Shown: one piece after another, positions 33,591 through 44,400 of the stretch
Numbering within the stretch: position 1 is the first letter of the stretch
How the letters are laid out: each line of letters opens with the position of its first letter
From: Chrysoperla carnea
Taxonomy: Eukaryota > Arthropoda > Insecta > Neuroptera > Chrysopidae
NCBI RefSeq assembly: GCF_905475395.1
Contig: NC_058342.1
Span: 22,850,640-22,914,639 of the forward strand
Direction: 5' to 3'
DNA length: 64,000 nucleotides
Made by a program: the position numbers and the translations under genes
The notes under the pieces: model-generated
Database searches by the model: none
Seen by the model: the letters and a program-made list of their open reading frames with translations, nothing else
What the model was told of the DNA's origin: nothing

Positions 33591-34164
33591 TATACCATGT
33601 ACATGAAATATATCAAGGTATATTAAGTTTAATCCCAAGTTTGTAACGCTTGAAAATATTGTGCTACCAACAAAATTTTGGTACAGGTGTTCATAAAATC
33701 ACCTAATTAGTCCGTTTTCGGTTGTCTGTCAGTCTGTCTTTCAACACGGTAACTGAAAAACGAAAAAAAGATATCAATTTTTATAGCGTGCTTAGGACGT
33801 AAAAAGTAAGGTTGAGTTCGTAAATGAGCAACATAGGCCAATTGGGTCTTTGGTCCGCAGGACCCATCTTGTAAACTGTTAGAGATAGAACAAAAGTTTA
33901 AATATAAAAAATGTTCTTTATGAAAAAATAAACAACTTTTGTTTGAAACATTTTTTCGTAAAATCACTGTTTACCCGCGAGGGTGGAAATTAGATGCAAA
34001 TATTTTAGTATGTATTATATGGAAATATCAGCTACATGTGTGGCTATCTAAGAGTGGATATATTTCTTTATTTACTTGACGTAAAAAACAAGCGATTGGG
34101 TCATCAACACTGTCTATACATGGTATTTCAACAATTAACTCAGTCAATTGTTTGTTTTCATTTG
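33591..34164 (+). mobile_element. DINE-1-like repeat, copy 7 (best preserved)
   Basis: Full architecture: the 5' end TATACCATGTACATG is matched near the 3' end by the inverted TATACATGGTAT (34114-34125). Then comes a hairpin block AACAATTAACTCAGTCAATT and about a dozen bases ending CATTTG before T-rich flank. The core has AGTCTGTC units. Drosophila INE-1/DINE-1 shows the same order: TATACC start, GGTATACTA, a GTAAC block, GTCCGTCTGTC run, inverted GGTAT near the 3' end, terminal hairpin, CTTGTTTT end (from memory). Non-coding. Confidence 0.85.
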
Positions 34165-34503
34165 TTTTTAATATTTTCAGGATTTGTACTCACAAAAAAC
34201 TTTCAACAAGTCTACACTTTGTGTAGAAAAAATTTACTAAATTTGGAAACTTTATGGATGTAAAAAATTACCGTACAAATAAAATTTATAGATCTTGTAA
34301 TTCTTATTACACCATGCCTACAGTGCGTTCTTTTTAAAAGTATCCACCCTTAATAACTCTTGACTTGATGTGATTATTATTTTTAGTGAAAACTCATCGG
34401 TTTAGATATCGAGTAGAAAGTTCAAAAATGGCACCCAGAGAATTTTAAGTTTCACCCCTAACCATTCCAACTTTGAAATTTCAAATGGCAACCCCTACCT
34501 GTC

Positions 34504-34610
34504 CTTAAGATAGACTACACAGAAGATGGAAGGTATCCACCCTTAATAACACTTGACAACATTTATAATAAGGGTGTATATCTTCCCTCTTCTGCGTCGT
34601 CTATCTTAAA
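34504..34610. repeat. Short foldback, arms about 45 bp
   Basis: CTTAAGATAGACTACACAGA...CCACCCTTAATAA pairs with TTATAATAAGGGTGTATATC...GTCTATCTTAA. A direct copy of TATCCACCCTTAATAACTCT lies at about 34340. Non-coding, about 800 bp upstream of the TBC gene. Confidence 0.8.
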
Positions 34611-35410
34611 AAGTAATCGATCGATTTCATTTTGTTTATTGTTGTTGAATAGAAAATTTTATGTCCTTTCAAATGATGTATCACAAATAAGGGGATCCCA
34701 TTTGAAATTTCAAAGATGGGTTGGCTATGGGCTTTTTAGCACATTTTCAAGAAAAATAAACAAGCTTTTGAATGGTCTTAAAAAATTTTTTGTAAAATAA
34801 TTTTTAAATTTTGGTACGCTTCTAAATTTATTCAATATTTATATAAATTTAGGTGATAACATTTTTCATCCAATCCACTTTCCGTGTAATTTTTTTATCA
34901 TATAATAATAAATAAATTTATAAAAAGTTTAAAAGTAGTTTTATTACTTTTATTAAAACTAAATAGGAGCATTTTTAAGAAAGGTCGCTAAAGTGCAAAT
35001 TTACGGTAAATATTAGCAGGTATTCAAAAATATTTTTTGTTATCCGTTGTTTTTTAATTTCAATTCAAGTCTATATGGAGGACTATGTAGCTAATTTATA
35101 TGGAGGTTGAGTGATGATCATGTACACGTCAGTTGTTTGTTATTAATGGAAGTGAGTAACAGACTAGTGAATTTAGGAACACCAACATTTTAATATTTAG
35201 ACAAAAATTTTACGTAATCATAATAATAAAACATGGCTACCTTCACACTTATTTAAATTTCTACTAAAACTTCACCTTTTTGACATGAAGGGTCGCACCC
35301 AATATAATAATTATGAATATTTCAAATAAAATATACTATTAATTTTTTTTTAATTAATGAATTTTTAATAATGATTTATCATATTGAATGATTATAAAAT
35401 TTATAAAAGT

Positions 35411-35490
35411 ATGGATACAAATAATACACAAACTGAATACGATTCAAAAGTGTCATTTTGGAAAAAGAATGCAAAAACTGTGCCAGGGAG
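35411..35490 (+). CDS. TBC1D22: TBC1D22 exon 1 (start, FWKKNAK motif)
   Basis: Encodes MDTNNTQTEYDSKVSFWKKN then AKTVPG, and two bases of an Arg codon. The donor is GGGAG|GTAAAT. It is too short to stand out as an ORF; it was found by the conserved N-terminal FWK motif and the phase match with exon 2. Confidence 0.85.
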
Positions 35491-38400
35491 GTAAATATTA
35501 TGGTTTAATTAATAGTAAATATTTACCATCTCTTTTTTTTATTATTCAAAAGTCTACTTTCACTAATATAATTATTTTTTTTCATATTTACTCTCTTTTT
35601 TAATACTTTTGAGTGCGTGTTATTAAAAAAAAATATGTTTTGGAAATAATAAAATGAAATTATTATTTTTTATTAGACCAAGTCCGAAAAAAGATCAACA
35701 TTTAACAAGTACATTACTAAGGAATTCGGGTTCAACGAGTTTTAATGATTTTCAAGCATCTGTGAATGACGCTTGGGATTTGGAGGATGATGATTTTTGT
35801 ACGATATCTTCGTCAACGACTGATACAAAAAAATATCATGGTACACAGGGTGGTGCACAAGGTGGTGTTTTGACTGCAACAAGTGATAATATAAATCCAA
35901 GTGTACATAGTAGTCTGAAAATAGATAATAAATATGTGAAAAGTTCTGTACAACAGACACAAATGACATCAACAACACGTGAAGTTACTAAGAAACCAAC
36001 AACATCGCCTACAAATACCGAGCCAATTTATAAAAATTTACAATTTAAGTCACCAAATAAACGGTATGTTTTTTTTATTTATCTAGTTGTATTTCCTCTG
36101 AAAGTATACTTATGCACGATAACGAAGGTTAGCGGTGAGGGTGTATTCTAAATCCGTTTAGAATCTCTAGAGCATGATTTCTGCCTTTTTTTCGTTAAGA
36201 ATTTTCGGCCACTATCGTGTATCTAACGTTAAGGTTATTTTAAGCGACTTTTTTAAAAGCACTCTTAGAACGTCAGGTAAAAGATCAAATTAAAGCATTT
36301 TGTACGTATAATACAAAACCGTTGTAAAAGCGTGTGGAAAATTTATAGTTTTTCCTTAAATAATAATAGTTAGTTCGCCGTTCGGGGTCGAACAAAAAAA
36401 TCAAAATTATCGGATTTAATGGAAGGTCTCATGGTTACCGTACTATTAAAAAAACTACTTCGTTGGTCCACTGACCTGTTTCTTCTTTATATTTATTTCA
36501 ATCTCTAAGGTAACGTAACATTTTACACACAACGCTAGTTATATTTTTTGCGAAGGATATTCTCACACTATCGTGTAGCTAACGTTAACACTATCTTTAG
36601 CGGCTTTTCTTAAAAATGATTTTTACGTATATTAGGAATCCATTGTCGGAGTTGATTAAAAATTAATCTTTTTTTTAACTAACGAAAATAATTACGAATT
36701 TTCATTGTCAAAAGTAAATTTTAGTGCCTAAAATTGAATGAATGAGAATGTTATATCCAGTTGCGGTCGTAAAAAAACGTTTTTTAAGAATTTTTTTTGG
36801 AAATACCATTTATTTTTACAAGATATAAAAAAGAATTATCGAAATTGTATTCCTCCGAAAAAGTTATGCGTGATTATACAAAAAATCAAATATACGGCTT
36901 GAATTAAGAATCTTCCTCCTATTTCGTCGGGTAAAATATAATTTCATAAAAGTGGTTTTAGATATATTAAATTATACAATGAATAAACTTTGCTCTTACC
37001 CTTGGCCCCCTGATTCTTTCTTTATATAATACATAGTATCCATGTCCTTTTAGCTTCAACTTCAAAGTATACCGTGCCCAAAAGAAAAAAGAATTATCGA
37101 AATCGGATTCTTCTGTAAAAATGTATACGTAATTATAGAAAAAAAAAAAAAAAATACGGGTTAAATTCAGAACCTTCCTCTTTTTTCGTCGGTTAAGAAG
37201 TACTTGGCTCCCTGGTTTTTTTTTATATAATTCATAATATCCATGCCCTCTTAACCCTCTAATATCCTTTTCCCCCACTTAACACTTGTTGGCTCTTGAA
37301 AAGGTATTCAACCATTGACCTAGAAACCGTGGCCGTTATACAGAAGTTACACATTAGTCATTATACAGGGTGTCCGTAAGTACCACACTCTTTTGTTGTA
37401 TCTGTATAATTCTCTTCCATTTTTTGATTCGATGCACGGATAGTTAGCTGTAAATTAAAATAAGCAGCCAATTAAAAGCATTGTAACTTAAATCACTCGA
37501 CTCTGACTCAGACTGACTAATTCATGTCATGAATCGAGTGGTTTTAATTTTTAGTTACAATGTTTCTGATTGGCTGCCTATTTTAATTAATAGCTAACTA
37601 TCCGTGCATCAGATCAAAAAATGGAAGAAAACTTTTCGTCTTAGAATTTAATTTTGTTCCAGATGCAACAAAAGCGTGCGGTACTTACGAAACACTCTGT
37701 ATATTATGCATGTGCAATTTCATCAAAATCGACCAAGCAGACAGATAAAATCACTTTCACATTTATAATATTAGTTTGATTCAATAAATAGTAATTATTA
37801 TAATTATTTTCAGATGGAATACATCTGCGCCTGAGCGTAATTATTATCCAGGACGGCCTCAAGCATTATGTTGTCCAGTATTACCTACACGTGAAGCTGA
37901 TTGTGAATTAAAATTAGAAAAATTTGAAACATTATTGAATTCTGTGTTGTTAGATTTAACTGAATTACGACAATTAAGCTGGTCTGGAATTCCTATAAAA
38001 GTAAATATCTTTTATTGTCTTAACAATTTTTAGTTGCGAAAACAAAACAGTCAAAGTTCGAAAAATTTAAACATTAAGACTGATTTCAATGCGGTTTTCT
38101 ACATTCGATTCGTTGTAGCTCCAGGAAACTTTGTTACCTAAATTGATTTATAAGCAATTAAAAATATGCAATTTGCATAAATAATTATACATTTTAAATC
38201 GACCTTATTAAATACTAAATTCACAATTCGATTAATAGTGATAAAAATGATTTCAAACTTGTTACACTAGAGGTTCTGGGGTCGCTGAATACGAATATCG
38301 AGACAGAATTGATCTCCGAGGTACCTGGTGCCCAGGGTAAACTCGTTACTCGAGAGTTTTTGGAGTTGCAGAACACGAATGTCGTGACAAAATCGGTCTC

Positions 38401-41400
38401 CGAGCTACCTGGTGTACCTGTTCCCGTGATTAAATGTTATTATTACTGAAAAAAATATAATAAAATGTAATGTAATAATAAAATAAATTCATGGGGAAAA
38501 CGAGGATACCGTTCACCCTGGGTACCAAAAACCACCGAGTAACGAGTTCGGATTGATTATGTAACGAATTTCTCGAACACTCCAAGAAACGACGTAGATA
38601 TTGTTCATTCTGAGCATCAGATATCGCCTCGGAAACCAATTCTATTTTTGTTTTTTTGTTTAATTATGTTTTCTTTACAGGTGAGAGCCATTACATGGCG
38701 ATTATTATCAGGTTATTTACCAGCAAATTTAGAACGAAGAGCAGCTGTATTAGAAAGAAAACGACTGGACTATTGGAATTTAGTGAAACAATATTATGAT
38801 ACGGAACGTGATGAATCATATCAGGACACTTATCGACAAGTAAGTTATTTATTTGCACATAGAGACAAAGTAGGAATGGGGATTCTTAAAAAAGAGTATA
38901 CATTCTTGAATCAATATTGAATCGGCTTATCGAGAATCGATTTACTTAAAAATCAACTGCAATGAATCGATCTTAAAAATCGTAAAAATTGAAGAAAAAA
39001 ATGTCTGAAATGAAAGTTTTTTTTAAACCATGTATATATGAAATATATCATGGTATACTACTAGTTTAGTCTCAAGTTTGTAACGCTTAAACATAATGAT
39101 GCTACGAGCAAAATTTTTGTATAGGTGTTCATAAAATTCATTTTCGGTTGTCCGTTTGCATGTCGGTCTGCTTGTCGGAGAACACGATAATTCAAAAATG
39201 AAGATATATCAATCTGAAATTTTTATAGCGTGCTCAGGACGTAAAAAATGAAAATAAGTTCGTGAATGACCAACATAGGTCAATAGGGTCTTTTGTCAGT
39301 TAGACCCATCTTTATAACAAATTTTAGATCAACCTTACCTCAATATAATAAACCTCAGCTCAATGAATTACTTGCTATAACGTATATTTATTTGTTCCCT
39401 TCCGATTTGTTATACCGAGGTTGCACTGTTTTAACAAGAGGATAATTGTTTGTTTTAGATACATATAGACATTCCACGAATGAATCCATTAATACCACTG
39501 TTCCAACAAATCACTGTACAAGAAATGTTTGAACGGATATTATTTATATGGGCGATACGACATCCAGCATCTGGTTATGTTCAAGGAATTAATGATTTAG
39601 TTACACCATTTTTTGTCGTATTTTTACAGGAAGTCGTATCGACAGGTATAAATAACATAATTATATAGCTTTGTAAAGAATTTTTCTATCATTTAAAATG
39701 ATTGAAATTTAAACTTAAGCATTTTTTTTTAAATTTTATGAGATATTATAAAAACTTTTTTTAATTTTAAAGAGTATATTTTTTCAATTTCATAAAGCAC
39801 ACATTTGATACCAGCCAAATGTAACCTGCAGCTTCGCAAGATATAATTAATGAAACAATGCATGCAAAGTTGACAAAAGCATACAAATTACAACGTGCTA
39901 CAGTGATTTTTCACTTTTCAAAGCACCTATTGTATGTTGTAGGGCTTGGTATATATATATCATGAAAATGTGTTTCAAAAATTGTCTAACACCCCCAAAT
40001 TTTCAAGTTATTGTGGAAAATCTGTTTGTCGTGTACTCCGCGCACTTAAACATTTGTAACTCCGTCATTTTTTTTAACAATTTTCAATTGCTGAACGATT
40101 TTGAAAACTAGAAAAATTAGAGCTTTCGGAATATATATATTTATCTAAACTTTCTACAAAAAAAACATTTTGTAAAAATTTTTAAGGTATCTAAGAATTA
40201 CCCATTTTTTCATGTTTTTTACAGCCTTTTTTTATGTAACAAATCAAAAGAACAATTACTATCTTAAAGTTATTGTCAAAGTACATTCTCAAGTAAAAAA
40301 TGCTACCAATTATCAAAATCGATTAAAACATGTTTAAGTTACAACGCTTTTTTAAACAAGATAATTTGATTCTTATCACTTTCACGTTCAGTAGCATGTT
40401 TTAGACGGGATCCTGCAAAAATTTTCCTCACGAAAACGAATCATGCTCAATGACGAATTTTTCAGAGTCTAAATGCAAAATCCTGACATGACACGACATC
40501 GATATCTAATAAGTGTCAAATTTTGTTTACAAAACTGCGTTGAACACTTTTCATCCGATTTTGATAACCCCTAACATTTTTTACTCGAGATAGAGTGTAC
40601 TTTGCTGTAAGAAAGTAATTGTTCTTGAGGATGTGTTACATAAAAAAGACGCCGAACTGTAAAAAAAAATTCTGGACATTCACATTTGCAGAAATTATAG
40701 ATAAATATATATATTCCGAAAGCTCAATGTTTCTAAAACCGTTCTTCAAAACCGTGGATTAAAAATCGATGGAGTTACAATTGTTTAAGTGCGCCGAATA
40801 CACGAAAAACGGGTTTTCCTCAATAATTTGAAAATTTGGGGATGTTAGACAATTTTGAAACACATTGATGTACTCACCAAGACCTACAACGTATGCCAGG
40901 TCGCTCAAAAAATTTTTTGAGTTCAATTTTTTTTTTTTTTTTTTTTTTTGTAGCACAGTGTTATTGAATTTCTTATCAATACGCGTGTTCAGTTTGAGCT
41001 ACTTATCGTGTATCATTTTATTGACTTATATCTTCAATATGAATCGATTTTTTATTATTTGGTAAATTTTTTATCAACCGATTCAGTCAATAATCAAATA
41101 GCATACGCACGTTGCCGAAGTATGAGTGTTGCTAGTGAAAAAAAATTATAAAATTTGATAAAAATTAAAATTTATGTAGAAATATACATAAATATTCTGA
41201 TTTTGAGTCCTAAAAGCACATTATTGTTTTATTATATTAAAATTAAAATTCGTACTTTTTAATCTGTATATCACGTTCATTTACTTCGTTACCCTTAAAA
41301 TGAGCCCGTTTAAAGCAAAGAGATCAAGTGTAATAAAGTTACATGTCATCAAATATTTTATATTTTGGATGAAACAAATAGTGTCGCCTTCAAAAAAATT

Positions 41401-44400
41401 TTGATTTCTTCATAAATTATTAATATAATTTAAATGAACTATTAATCTTAAATTTCAGTTAATTGATTTATTTGTTTAACTTTCAGAAAATCTTCAAACA
41501 TTCGATATAAATAGTTTAGCACGGGAACAAAGGGATATTATTGAAGCAGATTCATTTTGGTGTTTGTCAAAATTTTTAGATAGTATACAAGATAATTATA
41601 TATTTGCTCAATTGGGCATTCAGCAAAAAGTGAATCAATTAAAAGAATTAATACAAAGGATTGATAGTAAGTAATAATATATAATTATAATTCAACAAAA
41701 TCAAATGAAATCAAAAAACTCGACTACGTTAAATAAAAGCTGAAAAAAAGTCCAGTAGTTTACTTAAGGACTTTAACAATAGGGACTCATTATTGAGATT
41801 TGAGCCGGTATTAATTTTACTTCTAATACTACAATTTTTGATGTAAAACCAGTCCTTCCGGGTCAAAATCGGCAAAAACTGAAAGAAGGTTAAAATTTTC
41901 GAAGTTTTTTTCGGCATGATCTAGTCGTTTGCCGCAGTCAAAACAACATATCAAAAAAATAAAAATACCTAATTTGATGCACATGTATTCATACATATAT
42001 GTGTTGATTCAGTAAAACATGACTACTTCTTTGTATCGTCCAGTCGAGCACAAAGTAGTGGAGACAATACTCATTTTCTTGTGTTCAAAATTTAAACAAT
42101 TTTGAATATAGAAATGTATTATTTCTTGCTTTTGTGAATAAAAAAGAAGTAATTCCTATTCGTTACGTTGAGAGGTGTCTCAGTTATAATACAAAAAGCT
42201 TTAATGAAGCTTTTCTATTGGGGCAGCAGAATTCCGATCAACGGCAAATTATGAATGTTTCGAGACACTGGACTACCTGGATCTGAAAAACTCAGTTAAA
42301 CTGATCTAGGTACTTAGTTTCTTTGATGTGAAGGAGAATCAACAGCGAATTCGAATGGATCGTGTCAATTACTCTTGCCTGACTTTATCGTTACCATAGC
42401 CAGATTTTCCGCTATGTATATGTCTCTACTCATGTTATTTGCACCAAGGGGAGGGCCGGCCAGGACAGCTACCCTTCTAGATCTGGTTTAACATTGATTT
42501 AATGCACTAAGTACGGAAGAACAGTTGAGAAGGGTGGGACAGGACACATTTTGACTCGCAAATAGCGTTATTAATGTTTTAGAGATGCATAAGCTGCATT
42601 TAAATAACTCTGTATGCGTACATCTGCTGTTTATAACGTTCATTGATATTTTTTTCCATTCCTTTCGCCGAAAATGCTTTAATGTAAAATAAAAATTTTC
42701 AGTAGATTGTTCATTATGTGACTTACGCAAAAAACGCATGGGACCTTTTTTGTAGAGAATGTTATTCGCTACAAAAATTCTCTCGGCACTTTTTTCGCTA
42801 AAATTAATAGTGTAGCAGTTATTGCAGAATAACAAACTCACTCCCTTCAAATCAAGATGGCGGCCTTCCCCCAAGGGATAGCATCGCGCCTTTTAAAATT
42901 TTATCTTCTTTTTGACCCTCTAAAAATACGATTTACTTATACAGCATTTCGGCCAGGATTACTGTAATTAATATTACAGTAACAGCGATACTCGATATTA
43001 AGAACTCGACATAACTTGAATTGAATCGAATTGACAACATCTGTCTTAGCACACTAGATTTGGAAGGTGTAAACTATTTATTTATTTCCCTTAGCATGCA
43101 GGATAAAATTAAAGTTCAAAATATTTTTCAGGTCAATTACATCAACATTTACAAAATCATGATGTAGATTATTTACAATTCTCATTCCGTTGGATAAATA
43201 ATTTATTAACACGTGAACTTCCATTACCATGTACAATACGTTTATGGGATACATATTTAGCTGAATCAGATGGTTTTGCCACCTTTCAATTATATGTATG
43301 TGCAGCTTTTTTGTTACATTGGCGAACACAATTATTACAGGAACAAGACTTTCAAGTGAGTATTTACAGTTAATTTTTTAACAGAATATTCTTAAGGGGG
43401 CTTTATACTTAGAAAAGAATAAATGGTTCAAGAGCCCACCTTAAAAATCCGCGACGATCAACCAACAGGATAAAATGTTCATGAACTGTTAGTACTCATT
43501 ATACTTATCCATAATATCATACAGTGCCAGGGCTTAAACCTGTGCACAAACTGTATTTTTATTATTTTTTTGGGCATTAGTAATTTTTTTGGAGCATTCT
43601 TATACTCATAAGCCAACAGCTTGAAACCAAAACTAAAATAAAGTTTAAACATTCCTCTATTCGAAAAATAATAAGTACCTACGTCTATTCCTGTGCAAAA
43701 TACCTGGCACGAAACTTTCTATTTTCTAAGTCTTACAAGTTATTTTTTGATTGGTTAACTATAAAATGAGCTATTGGCCATCATAGATTTACATTATTAA
43801 CCCTGTATATGAAAATCATATTTGAAAAAAGATCCTCGTTAAGTCGTAATCATAAGTAAGTCGAAAAAATGTCATTCCTTTACGCTGAACCCTTAAAGAG
43901 ATATTGATATTACATATTTTTAGTTTGTAACTGGAGTTTCAAAAACAAGACTCCATTAGTCGTAGTTAGTGAAATATAATTACGTCTTACTTGTACCCTT
44001 ATTTGTTCTAATCTATGGCACCTTTCTAAGTCGAAATGTTAGCAATTTAATTCTGTTTCTCGAATAATTATTTAGTCGAAATTTTAGCAATTAAATCCTC
44101 TGTATCTCGAATTACTTGAAGTCGAAAATTATGAAATGTTCTAAACGAAATGCCTTAGTAATCTAACAAAAAATTTAACAAAAAAAAAAAAACGCTTTAT
44201 TCTTGTGAAAAGAGCTTCTAACTTTAATTTAAGTACAAACTCTGAGGTTAATAATGGACCAGAAAATCTGCTTATCAAACAAAATTGTTATTATTATTAA
44301 GTATCATTTGCATCTATTCGGGTACGTGAATAAGAAATGCCGCACCTGGAACATTTCTTCTGGGGCTCCAAAAACCCAAGAGAAATAGTCGAATAACCTT

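Noticed and set aside
35742..35978. Minus-strand ORF in TBC exon 2
   Set aside because: Antisense shadow of the low-complexity linker.
42488..42874. 128-codon minus-strand ORF in TBC intron 6
   Set aside because: No recognisable motif, no homologue recalled and no splice context.
43078..43329. 83-codon minus-strand ORF
   Set aside because: It is the antisense shadow of TBC exon 7.
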